This document shows positions 8,224 to 16,385 of a DNA stretch of 64,000 nucleotides, piece after piece. Position 1 is the stretch's first letter; each line of letters opens with the position of its first letter. The translations under genes and the position numbers were made by a program. This DNA comes from Tissierellia bacterium. GTDB lineage: Bacteria > Bacillota > Clostridia > Tissierellales > Tepidimicrobiaceae. The DNA lies in NCBI GenBank assembly GCA_012839745.1, contig DUMS01000081.1, positions 1-64,000 of the forward strand, read 5' to 3'. A model generated the notes under the pieces. It worked only from the letters and a program-made list of their open reading frames with translations. It was not told the DNA's origin and made no database searches.

Positions 8224-9370
8224 TTTATTAAATAAAACCAAATTTAATTTAAAGGATATTACAGATAACAGTGTATTTTCCTCGTTTTTATCAGCGCTTT
8301 TGGCTATATTTCTGGGGTTAATATTTGGATTTATAGTAATGCTGGTTGCAGCACCAGCTAATGCTTTAACAGGTTTCAGGCTTATTGTATTAGGAGGTTT
8401 TAGGCGTATTGGTGATGTTTTCTATTTTGCCACACCAATACTGATGACCGGTTTGTCCGTTGGATTTGCATTTAAAATGGGGTTATTCAATATAGGAGCA
8501 TCCGGTCAGTATACCATGGGAATGTTCTTTGCACTATATGTAGGCTTTATGTGGGATTTGCCCGATAGCATTCACTGGATTGTAGCATGTATAGCAGGAT
8601 TTATAGGAGGAATGCTGTGGGGAATAATACCAGGACTTTTCAAAGCCCTGCTAAATGTAAACGAAGTTATTACATCGATAATGTTTAACTATATTGGAAT
8701 GTATCTGGTAGATATGCTTATACAAGGCAATTCGGTAATGTATGTGTCTGACAAGACCAGAACCAGATATTTGCCGGCAGAAGTGCAGATACCATCATTG
8801 GGTATTCCAAACTCCAATGTGAACCTTGGAATTATTCTGGCAATAATAATAGGAATAATCCTATATATAGTGCTTCAAAAAACCATTTTTGGTTATGAGC
8901 TGAAAGCTACTGGATACAATAGATTTGCCAGTGAATATGCAGGAATGAAAGGCAAGAGAAATATTATTATCACCATGGCAATTGCAGGCGGACTTTCAGG
9001 CCTTGGAGGAGCCTTTGCTATACTTGCCCCATCTGCCATAGCAGGTAGCAGTATGACCTATGAGCCTATAAATATAATAGCTGCTAACGGTTTCAATGGT
9101 ATAGCCGTTGCTCTTTTAGGAAACGCTCATCCAATAGGAACTATTTTTTCAGCTGTGTTTATCTCTCATATACAGCGTGGAGGTACTTTGGCAAGCCTTG
9201 TAGGATATAAGCCTGAAATAATAGATGTTGTTATAGCTGTTATAATATATTTCTCTGCATTTTCCATGATAATGAACTCAGCATTTATAGGCTTTATCAA
9301 AAGGTACTTTGGTAAAGGAAAAAAGGATTTTGATGACAATATGGATAATGAAATAAAGGAGGCGGAATAA
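8207..9370 (+). CDS. Nucleoside ABC importer permease 1
   Basis: This is a polytopic membrane protein of 387 residues of the BPD_transp_2 (RbsC/YufP) class, with about eight to ten hydrophobic segments and the family stretch KMGLFNIGASGQYTMG, plus GFNGIAVALLGNAHPIG near the C-terminus. With the second permease it forms the heteromeric channel. ATG 8207 is inside the end of the ATPase gene, with AAAGGAG upstream. It ends at TAA 9368-9370, and the A of that stop is the A of the next ATG, so the three genes are translated as one coupled unit. Confidence 0.9.
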   Translation: MQERNSLLNKTKFNLKDITDNSVFSSFLSALLAIFLGLIFGFIVMLVAAPANALTGFRLIVLGGFRRIGDVFYFATPILMTGLSVGFAFKMGLFNIGASGQYTMGMFFALYVGFMWDLPDSIHWIVACIAGFIGGMLWGIIPGLFKALLNVNEVITSIMFNYIGMYLVDMLIQGNSVMYVSDKTRTRYLPAEVQIPSLGIPNSNVNLGIILAIIIGIILYIVLQKTIFGYELKATGYNRFASEYAGMKGKRNIIITMAIAGGLSGLGGAFAILAPSAIAGSSMTYEPINIIAANGFNGIAVALLGNAHPIGTIFSAVFISHIQRGGTLASLVGYKPEIIDVVIAVIIYFSAFSMIMNSAFIGFIKRYFGKGKKDFDDNMDNEIKEAE

Positions 9371-10335
9371 TGGAAATAGTATATTATCTGATTCAAAATA
9401 CGCTTCCTGTAGCCATTCCGCTGCTTCTTGTTGCACTAGGCGGTATGTTTAGTGAAACAAGTGGTGTAGTAAATATAGCCCTTGAAGGAATAATGCTTTT
9501 TGGGGCTTACTTTGGAGCTTTATTTGTCTATTTTGTACAGGACTTGGGATTGAACCCTCAGACAATTTTGCTGTTGGCAATGTTAGTTGCAGCAGTAGCA
9601 GGTGTAATTTATTCTCTGCTTCTTTCATTTGCAGCAGTTAACATGAAAGCAAATCAGGTTATTACCGGAACTTCACTCAACATGTTAATACCGGCAGTTA
9701 TACTGCTGTTTTCAAAGATGTACTTTAACAGTGATGGAGTCACAACAGCTGTCAACTTCTATATTCAGAAGATACCTGTATTAGGCGATATTCCTGTAAT
9801 AGGAAGAATGTTTTTCCAGAAAACATACCTGACAGTTATGATAGGAATACTTTTCCTTATAATATCTACTGTTGTATTCTATAAAACGAAATTCGGATTA
9901 AGGCTTCGTGCCTGTGGGGAGCATCCACATGCTGCTGATTCTGTAGGTATCAATGTATATAAAATGAGATATGCAGGAGTAACTATTTCAGGTATTCTTG
10001 GAGGTATTGGAGGATTTTTCTACTCTGTCGGGGTTATGGATGGAAATGTAAATGGCCACACAGGTGTAGCTGGATTTGGATTTTTAGCTTTAGCAGTAAT
10101 GATATTTGGACAATGGAGGCCGGGAAAGATATTTCTGGCATCATTATTCTTTGCTTTTTTAAGAACCTTGGCTTATTCAATTTCCCTGATACCATTCTTA
10201 TACAATCTGGGAATTAATCAGACTTATTATAAGATGTTGCCATATGTTGCCACAATGGTAGTCCTTGCATTTACTTCCAAGAAATCAAGAGCTCCTAAAG
10301 CTGAAGGAATTCCATATGATAAGTCTTCGAGATAA
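9370..10335 (+). CDS. Nucleoside ABC importer permease 2
   Basis: This is the second membrane subunit of the BMP-type importer, 321 residues, BPD_transp_2 family (YufQ-like). The N-terminal TSGVVNIALEGIMLFGAYFGA is the hallmark of this half of the heterodimer, and GLRLRACGEHPHAADSVGINV is the cytoplasmic loop that contacts the ATPase. The start ATG overlaps the previous stop (TAATG) and an AGGAGG lies upstream. A strong terminator follows 14 bases after the stop, ending the four-gene operon. Confidence 0.9.
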   Translation: MEIVYYLIQNTLPVAIPLLLVALGGMFSETSGVVNIALEGIMLFGAYFGALFVYFVQDLGLNPQTILLLAMLVAAVAGVIYSLLLSFAAVNMKANQVITGTSLNMLIPAVILLFSKMYFNSDGVTTAVNFYIQKIPVLGDIPVIGRMFFQKTYLTVMIGILFLIISTVVFYKTKFGLRLRACGEHPHAADSVGINVYKMRYAGVTISGILGGIGGFFYSVGVMDGNVNGHTGVAGFGFLALAVMIFGQWRPGKIFLASLFFAFLRTLAYSISLIPFLYNLGINQTYYKMLPYVATMVVLAFTSKKSRAPKAEGIPYDKSSR

Positions 10336-10348
10336 ATACTAAGACATG

Positions 10349-10386
10349 AAACTTTTAGTCTCTTTGGAGGCTAAAAGTTTTTTTAT
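10349..10386 (+). terminator. Terminator after the nucleoside importer operon
   Basis: AAACTTTTAG (10349-10358) pairs with CTAAAAGTTT (10371-10380) and is followed by TTTT. Confidence 0.85.
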
Positions 10387-10392
10387 TGGTTT

Positions 10393-10421
10393 TTGAACTT
10401 TATTCATATTTTTGGTATAAT
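10393..10421 (+). promoter_or_regulatory. Sigma-A promoter of rpoN
   Basis: TTGAAC (10393-10398), a 17-base spacer and TATAAT (10416-10421). It lies directly after the terminator, so rpoN is its own transcription unit. Confidence 0.7.
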
Positions 10422-10490
10422 ACTATTATAACCTAAATAGATATGTACTAGAATTGCATATAACAATTTGAAATTTTGGGAGTGAGCTCA

Positions 10491-11873
10491 ATGAAATTAG
10501 GATATAACCTAGCTCTGGAGCAGGTACAGAAATTAGTAATGACACCCGAACTAAGACAAGCCATACAATTGCTGCAATTCAACTGTCAGGAATTAAATGA
10601 GTATTTAAAAAGGGAAATCGAAGAAAATCCAATGCTGGAACCTGTTAATATAGAAATGGAATATGAGAACATAGATGACTATCATCAGGAGAAGGATGAA
10701 ATAGACTGGAAGGATTTTATTGAAAAATATGATGATATAAGTTACAAGCCACCAGTGGACAAGAACGAAAAGGAATATAACTATGAGAATTTTGTCAGCG
10801 TTTCATCTTCACTTAAGGATTATTTGTTGTTTCAGTTAAATGTACTGAAGTTAAACCCTGTTGACCTTATGATTGGCAGGATGATTATAGAAAATATTGA
10901 TGACAATGGGTACTTAATGGCTTCCGTGGAACAGCTGTCAGAAGAAACAGGGATGAATCCTAAAAGAATTGAAAACGTTTTAAGTATTATACAGACTTTT
11001 GACCCTCCTGGAGTAGGTGCAAGAAACCTTAAGGAATGTCTTCTAATTCAGATTCGAGAAGACAAGTCAGTGAATCCCAATGTAGAAATTGTTATAAATA
11101 AATATCTGGATGAACTGGCATATAACAGACTTTCAAAGATTGCCAACGATTTAGGTATAGATGAAATGGAAGTTCAGGAGATATATGATTATATTAAGAC
11201 ATTGGAACCTAAACCTGGAAGATGCTATGGGGATAGCCTAGGAAGTGTAAGATACATTATTCCAGATGTAATAGTAGACTATGTTGATGGGGAATATATA
11301 GTAAATTTAAATGACATAACTGCTCCAAGGCTGAATATAAATAAATTCTATAGAGAGATGATAAGAAAGGAAAACGATTTGGAAGCAGCTGAATTTCTCA
11401 AGGAAAAACTGGCATCAGCCATGTGGCTCATAAGAAGCATTGAGCAGAGAAGGATGACCATATACAACGTAGTCAAATCCATTATAAAGCATCAGAAGGA
11501 ATTCTTTGAGTTTGGTGAAAAAGCCCTTAAACCATTAACACTCAAGGAAATTGCAGAGGATATCAACATGCATGAATCAACAGTTAGCAGAGCCACCAAT
11601 GGTAAATATGTACAGACCCCGAGAGGATTGTATGAGCTTAAATATTTTTTCTGCAGCGGCCTTTCTACCAATGAAGGAAGCGACATATCATCTACAAGCA
11701 TAAAGGCTATGATTAAGGAAATTGTAGATGGAGAAAATCCCAAGAAACCATTAAGTGACCAGAAGATATCAGATTTATTAAAGGACAGGGGAATTAGCAT
11801 TTCAAGAAGAACTGTTGCCAAGTATAGGGATGAAATGAACATCCCGCCATCTTCAATGAGAAAGAGATATTAG
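10491..11873 (+). CDS. rpoN: RNA polymerase sigma-54 factor
   Basis: Sigma-54 directs RNA polymerase to -24/-12 promoters and needs an AAA+ activator. The 460-residue protein has all three regions: the Gln-rich N-terminal activator-contact region (LEQVQKLVMTPELRQAIQLLQ), an acidic linker, and the core-binding and DNA-binding regions ending in the RpoN box RRTVAKYRDEMNIP. The ORF track begins at TTG 10476, but ATG 10491 sits 6 bases after GGGAGTGA and gives the family-like start. A clear client is in the same window: the activator gene at 42360 and the -24/-12 promoter at 44398. Complete and not truncated. Confidence 0.95.
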   Translation: MKLGYNLALEQVQKLVMTPELRQAIQLLQFNCQELNEYLKREIEENPMLEPVNIEMEYENIDDYHQEKDEIDWKDFIEKYDDISYKPPVDKNEKEYNYENFVSVSSSLKDYLLFQLNVLKLNPVDLMIGRMIIENIDDNGYLMASVEQLSEETGMNPKRIENVLSIIQTFDPPGVGARNLKECLLIQIREDKSVNPNVEIVINKYLDELAYNRLSKIANDLGIDEMEVQEIYDYIKTLEPKPGRCYGDSLGSVRYIIPDVIVDYVDGEYIVNLNDITAPRLNINKFYREMIRKENDLEAAEFLKEKLASAMWLIRSIEQRRMTIYNVVKSIIKHQKEFFEFGEKALKPLTLKEIAEDINMHESTVSRATNGKYVQTPRGLYELKYFFCSGLSTNEGSDISSTSIKAMIKEIVDGENPKKPLSDQKISDLLKDRGISISRRTVAKYRDEMNIPPSSMRKRY

Positions 11874-11906
11874 GTAATATTGGAATTATAGTTCTATTAT
11901 TATCAG

Positions 11907-11931
11907 AAAGACCATGTAAAATGGTCTTTTT
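11907..11931 (+). terminator. Terminator after rpoN
   Basis: AAAGACCAT (11907-11915) pairs with ATGGTCTTT (11921-11929), followed by more T residues. Confidence 0.85.
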
Positions 11932-12186
11932 TATTGTTATTCATTTTGCAGTATATTATCTGCCTGATGTGAATGATAAATAATTATCAGGTTATTTTAG
12001 CATTGTAAATAGAAAATGAGCAAAATAAAGGAAATGATATATACAAAAAAGAATGTAAAACATTAGAACGAAAAGATTTGTAAGTATAAGAATAAGCTCT
12101 GTATTTCAAATACAGAGCTTATTCTATTATAAGAAGTAGCATAAGTTTGTTAATAAAGTAACTAAATTGAGAAAATTTAAAATATA
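11932..12186. other. Non-coding gap with a 16-bp palindrome
   Basis: No convincing gene is seen in this AT-rich stretch. Its only clear structure is the inverted repeat AATAAGCTCTGTATTT-C-AAATACAGAGCTTATT (12091-12123), exact around one central base. It is about 85 bases upstream of the -10 box of the TRAP operon and could be a bidirectional terminator or a binding site; its T tract is poor. Confidence 0.5.
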
Positions 12187-12215
12187 TTGACAAAACAAAA
12201 AATTAGTAATAGAAT
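12187..12215 (+). promoter_or_regulatory. Sigma-A promoter of the TRAP operon
   Basis: TTGACA (12187-12192), a 17-base spacer and TAGAAT (12210-12215). Two TGTATACA palindromes lie right at and after the predicted start site, so the promoter looks repressible. Confidence 0.7.
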
Positions 12216-12218
12216 AAA

Positions 12219-12242
12219 TGTATACAAAAATACATGTATACA
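12219..12242. promoter_or_regulatory. Tandem TGTATACA operator
   Basis: Two exact copies of the palindrome TGTATACA (12219-12226 and 12235-12242) are 16 bases apart and overlap the predicted +1 region of the TRAP operon promoter. This geometry is typical of a repressor site. GntR/FCD regulators commonly bind short palindromes of TTGTATACAA type, and such a regulator (19141) is the last gene of the operon, which makes it the likely ligand-responsive repressor (inference). Confidence 0.55.
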
Positions 12243-12346
12243 GGAATACGTTATCAAAGAAAGGAGGGCATGTAATTTTTTGAAGGCATTATATAGAGAT
12301 TTGATCAACATTCATTATTCATTAGAATAATAAGGAGGATTTGTTA

Positions 12347-13369
12347 ATGAAGAAAAGCAATTTGTTTCCTATTTTAGTATTGGTTATCGTTCTTTTGACT
12401 TCAGGTATTTTTTATAAGGAGTATTACAACAAAACTCATCCTACTTCATCAGGTCCAATAGTTATCAGACTATCACATGTTGCCAATGAAACATCACCTA
12501 TTCATCTATCCTGCGTTTATTTTGAAGAGATATTAGAAGAAAGGTCCAATGGTCAATTTGATGTACAAGTTTATCCCAACAGTCAATTAGGCGGAGACAG
12601 GCAAGCTGTAGAAGCTGTCAGTATCGGTTCAATAACAGCCACTTTCCCTGGTACTGCAGTATTGGCAGGATTTGAACCAAAGTTTATGGTTGGTGACTTG
12701 CCTTTTATATTTAAAACTCGTGAATCTGCATATCAGGCACTTGATAATGAGCTAGGTACTGAATTGAATAAACTTCTCGAAAAACACAATCTAGTGAATT
12801 TGGGATTTGGGGAAACAGGATACAGGCATATTACAAACAATGTAAGACCTATTACCAGCCCAGAAGATTTAAAGGGGATTTCTATAAGAACCATGGAAAA
12901 TCCAATCCATATGGCTTCCTTTAGGGCTTGGGGAGCAAATCCAACACCAATAAGTTTCTCAGAACTATTTACAGCGCTACAGCAGAATACTATAGATGCT
13001 CAGGAAAATCCACTCCAGATTATCAGCTCTTCAAGATTTTATGAAGTGCAGAAATATCTATCCCTAACAGGACATTTCTTTGCATCAGGCAGTGTTTTAA
13101 TCAATAAAGAGTTTATGGACAATCTACCTGAAGACCTAAGGGATTTGGTGTATGAATGCGGTAGAGATATGGTAGAGTATGAAAGAAAACTTACTCAGGA
13201 AATGGAATCCCAATTCCTTGAAGAACTTAAGGCTAATGGAATGGAGGTAAATGAATTAACACCAGAGCAAAAGGATAAGTTCATTCAAATGGCACAGTCT
13301 GTTTATGAACAGTATAAGGATATGTTGGGAGAAGACCTGATTAAATTAGCAATGAAATATAATGATTAA
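12347..13369 (+). CDS. TRAP transporter solute-binding protein (DctP type)
   Basis: This extracytoplasmic binding protein delivers an organic acid or acylated amino acid to the DctQM membrane part. The 340-residue protein starts with an uncleaved or cleavable hydrophobic segment (residues 6-22) without a lipobox Cys, then IVIRLSHVANETSPIH, the DctP start signature. The substrate-carboxylate Arg is in GISIRTMENP, followed by FSELFTALQQNTIDAQENP, all family hallmarks. ATG 12347 follows AAGGAGGATTTGTTA; the track's TTG start six bases earlier is too close to the ribosome site. It opens a seven-gene operon with TRAP permeases, an aminotransferase, an M20 peptidase and a dehydrogenase, so an amino-acid-derived substrate is likely. 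Confidence 0.9.
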   Translation: MKKSNLFPILVLVIVLLTSGIFYKEYYNKTHPTSSGPIVIRLSHVANETSPIHLSCVYFEEILEERSNGQFDVQVYPNSQLGGDRQAVEAVSIGSITATFPGTAVLAGFEPKFMVGDLPFIFKTRESAYQALDNELGTELNKLLEKHNLVNLGFGETGYRHITNNVRPITSPEDLKGISIRTMENPIHMASFRAWGANPTPISFSELFTALQQNTIDAQENPLQIISSSRFYEVQKYLSLTGHFFASGSVLINKEFMDNLPEDLRDLVYECGRDMVEYERKLTQEMESQFLEELKANGMEVNELTPEQKDKFIQMAQSVYEQYKDMLGEDLIKLAMKYND

Positions 13370-13386
13370 ACTGGGAGGGGAAACTA

Positions 13387-13884
13387 TTGAAAATACTAAA
13401 ATGGTTGGATAAGAACTTTGAAACCTATTTTTTAATTACAACTCTAGTTGTAATGGTATTTATAGTTACATTGCAGGTAGTCTTAAGATCCTTCTTTAAG
13501 TATTCTCTCACATGGGCAGAAGAGTTTACAAGATATGTCATGTTATACCAGATTTGGGTAGGTGCATCTATAGCAGTTAAAGAGGATGCTCATTTGAGGA
13601 TTACCTCCTTCAGAGATAGCCTGTCACAAAAAGGGCAAGCTATAGTTGAACTGATTGTAATAGTATTATGGACTGTGTTTGCTGTATTTTTAGCTATTAA
13701 ATCAGGACAATTAGTTAATATACTGTTTACAAGAGGACAGCTATCTGCCGCCATGAGATTACCAATGGGATATGCCTATGCTTCTGTTACAGTAGGTTGT
13801 GCATTAATGGCAATAAGGCTAATTCAAAAATTATATAAACTGGTTAGAAAATTTGAGAATAAAGAATTAGAGATAAAAAATTAG
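13387..13884 (+). CDS. TRAP transporter small permease (DctQ type)
   Basis: This is the small membrane subunit, 165 residues with four hydrophobic segments. The stretch RSFFKYSLTWAEEFTRYVMLYQIWVGASIAVKEDAHLRI is the DctQ signature. The start is TTG 13387, with GGGAGGGG 6 bases upstream; the nearby ATG is out of frame. It lies 17 bases after dctP and 20 bases before dctM, so the three form a standard DctPQM set. Confidence 0.9.
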   Translation: MKILKWLDKNFETYFLITTLVVMVFIVTLQVVLRSFFKYSLTWAEEFTRYVMLYQIWVGASIAVKEDAHLRITSFRDSLSQKGQAIVELIVIVLWTVFAVFLAIKSGQLVNILFTRGQLSAAMRLPMGYAYASVTVGCALMAIRLIQKLYKLVRKFENKELEIKN

Positions 13885-13904
13885 AGAATCTGGAGGGTTA
13901 ATAT

Positions 13905-15170
13905 ATGATAATACTTTTGTTTGTATTACTGGCCATATTTGTTACGCTTAGTATACCAATTGGAATAGCTTTAGGGCTGGCAACATTGATTACAGTTTTG
14001 TTTGCTACCAACATTAATCCACTTATGATTGCTCAAACAGCCTTTACAGCGTTGGATTCATTTACTCTGATGGCAATTCCATTTTTTATACTTGCAGGCA
14101 ATTTTATGAGATATGGCGGAATATCAAAGAGATTGCTGAATTTAGCTGATAAATTAATAGGATTCGTGACAGGCGGCCTTGGAATGGTAACTACATTAAC
14201 CAGTATGTTCTTTGCAGCAATTTCAGGCTCTGGACCAGCTACAGTATCCTCCATTGGTTCCTTTATGATTCCTGCCATGGAAGAAAAAGGCTATGACAAG
14301 GGATATGCTGCAGCACTTACCTCTGCTGCTGGAACAATAGGTGTAATCATACCACCATCAATACCTTTTGTAGTATATGGTGTTGTTACCAGCACATCAA
14401 TTGGGGACCTATTTATTGCTGGTATAATTCCAGGTATAATAATGGGATTGGCTATAATGATATTAAACTATTATATTGCTAAGAAAAAAGGGTGGACTGG
14501 CAGCGGTGAAAGACCTGATTTTAAAGGTGTTTTAAAAGCATTTATAGATGCTTTCTTTGCATTATTAAGTCCAGCCATCATACTTGGAGGTATATACAGC
14601 GGTATATTTACTCCAACGGAAGCAGCAGCAATTTCATGTGTCTATACTTGGATTATCGGTACTTTTGTGTACAAGGAAATTCATAAAAAGGAACTTTTTG
14701 ATTGCTTGAAAGATACTGTAGTAATAGCTGGTGCAACTTCCTTTATGATAGGATTATCCTCAGGTTTCGGTACATTGCTTACTATGGAACAGGTTCCTGT
14801 TAAAGTTGCAAATGCACTACTTGGTTTCTCAAATAGTAAAATTGTAATTCTGTTATTGATAAACCTTTTCCTATTAATAGTTGGTATGTTTATCGACAAT
14901 ATTTCAAGCTGTACAATATTGGCACCAATATTCTTACCAGTTGTAAAGGCATTAGGTGTAAACCCGGTTCACTTTGGAATCTTCATGACAATAAACCTGG
15001 CAATAGGATTTATTACTCCTCCATATGGTGCTAACCTGTTCATAGGTTCTGCAGTTGGAAGAGTTTCTATGGATAGAATAATCAGATATATTTGGCCATT
15101 AATTGGTGTTTTGGTTTCTGTATTGCTATTAGTAACATATATACCACAGCTGTCATTGATGTTATTATAA
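13905..15170 (+). CDS. TRAP transporter large permease (DctM type)
   Basis: This is the large membrane subunit (421 residues, about twelve hydrophobic segments) that couples sodium or proton entry to substrate uptake. Recognisable family stretches are FTLMAIPFFILAGNFM, AAISGSGPATVSSIGS and the LTSAAGTIGVIIPPSIP loop, as well as NLAIGFITPPYGANLF near the C-terminus. ATG 13905 follows TGGAGGG. The aminotransferase follows 24 bases later in the same transcript. Confidence 0.92.
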   Translation: MIILLFVLLAIFVTLSIPIGIALGLATLITVLFATNINPLMIAQTAFTALDSFTLMAIPFFILAGNFMRYGGISKRLLNLADKLIGFVTGGLGMVTTLTSMFFAAISGSGPATVSSIGSFMIPAMEEKGYDKGYAAALTSAAGTIGVIIPPSIPFVVYGVVTSTSIGDLFIAGIIPGIIMGLAIMILNYYIAKKKGWTGSGERPDFKGVLKAFIDAFFALLSPAIILGGIYSGIFTPTEAAAISCVYTWIIGTFVYKEIHKKELFDCLKDTVVIAGATSFMIGLSSGFGTLLTMEQVPVKVANALLGFSNSKIVILLLINLFLLIVGMFIDNISSCTILAPIFLPVVKALGVNPVHFGIFMTINLAIGFITPPYGANLFIGSAVGRVSMDRIIRYIWPLIGVLVSVLLLVTYIPQLSLMLL

Positions 15171-15194
15171 GAATCAGATTGAGGAGGAAAAATT

Positions 15195-16364
15195 ATGAAA
15201 TCTTGTAATAAACGTTTAGAAGCCATGCCCTTTGGCGGACTATATGAAATATTTACAAAGGCTAATAAACTGGAGGCTCAAGGTAAAAGAATAATACATA
15301 TGGAAATTGGAAGACCAGATTATGATTCGCCTGATTTTGCAAAGGAAGCCGTAAAAGAAGCCTTAGACCGTGGACAAGTTCATTATACAGATGTAAACGG
15401 TATTGAACCTTTGAGAAAAGCCATTTGCAATAAGGAAAAAAGGCGTTTTGGTTTGGAATATGATTATGAGACAGAAATAAGCGTTATGAGTGGAGCAGCT
15501 GAGGCAATAGGGGTTATAATGCTGACTATGATGAATCCCGGAGAGGAGATAATTGTTCCAAGTCCTTTCTTTTCAGCATATAGGGAGCAGGCACTAATTG
15601 CAGGAGTTAAGCTGGTAGAAGTGCCAGTAAGGATGGAAGACAACTGGCAATTAAATGTTGAAGAAATAGAGAAGAGAATAACTCCAAATACTACAATGCT
15701 TCTTATAAATACTCCTAATAACCCTGCAGGATACGTATTGGACAGGGATAACCTGGAGAAAATTGCAGATCTGGCTAAGGAAAGAGATTTAATAGTAATA
15801 TCTGATGAATGCTATGATGAGTTTATATATGGTGAGGAGCATGTTTCCATTTCAACCTTAGATGATATGAGGGAGAGAACATTAGTAGTCAAATCAACTT
15901 CTAAGCAGTTTTCGATGACTGGATGGAGAATTGGGTATGTACTAGGGCCAGCAAATGCTATAAAATATATTAATAAGGTTCATCAGAATTTCTCCACTTG
16001 CGCTACAGCCTTTGCTCAATGGGGAGCAGTAGAAGCTTTCAATAATGGTGATAGTTTTATAGAAGATATGGTTAAAGAATTTAAGAGAAGGGGAGACTAT
16101 CTATATGAGGCTTTCACCAAAATAGATGGTTTAAAAATAGTCAAGCCAAAGGGAGCATTCTATGCATTTCCAGATATAACAGCCTTTGGGATGGATGAAA
16201 GGGAATTCTGCAATTACCTTATGGAAGAGGCTGGAGTAGTTGGAGTTCCAGGCACTTCCTTTGGAGAATATGGAAAAGGACATATAAGGCTTGCTTATTG
16301 CTGCTCCTATGAGGATGTAGTTGAAGCATGTGAGAAGATTAAGATTGCCTTAGGAAAACTATAA
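15195..16364 (+). CDS. PLP-dependent class I/II aminotransferase
   Basis: This enzyme moves an amino group between an amino acid and a 2-oxo acid. The 389 residues show the fold-type I pattern: SGAAEAIG for phosphate contact, NTPNNPAGYV with the substrate-binding Asn, ISDECYDEFIY with the PLP-ring Asp, and STSKQFSMTGWRIGY with the PLP lysine near residue 237, where most relatives read SFSKTYAMTGWR. The C-terminal GHIRLAYC carries the substrate-carboxylate Arg. Specificity cannot be read. In the operon it sits between a TRAP importer and an M20 peptidase and 2-hydroxyacid dehydrogenase, so one possible route is import, deacylation, transamination and reduction of the keto acid (inference). Confidence 0.88.
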   Translation: MKSCNKRLEAMPFGGLYEIFTKANKLEAQGKRIIHMEIGRPDYDSPDFAKEAVKEALDRGQVHYTDVNGIEPLRKAICNKEKRRFGLEYDYETEISVMSGAAEAIGVIMLTMMNPGEEIIVPSPFFSAYREQALIAGVKLVEVPVRMEDNWQLNVEEIEKRITPNTTMLLINTPNNPAGYVLDRDNLEKIADLAKERDLIVISDECYDEFIYGEEHVSISTLDDMRERTLVVKSTSKQFSMTGWRIGYVLGPANAIKYINKVHQNFSTCATAFAQWGAVEAFNNGDSFIEDMVKEFKRRGDYLYEAFTKIDGLKIVKPKGAFYAFPDITAFGMDEREFCNYLMEEAGVVGVPGTSFGEYGKGHIRLAYCCSYEDVVEACEKIKIALGKL

Positions 16365-16385
16365 TATTTAGAAAGAAGGGGTCTT

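Noticed and set aside
12262-12275. AGGAGGGC-ATG-TAA start-stop element before the TRAP operon
   Set aside because: Spacing between ribosome site and ATG is only about two bases and nothing else supports a regulatory start-stop; noted only as a curiosity.
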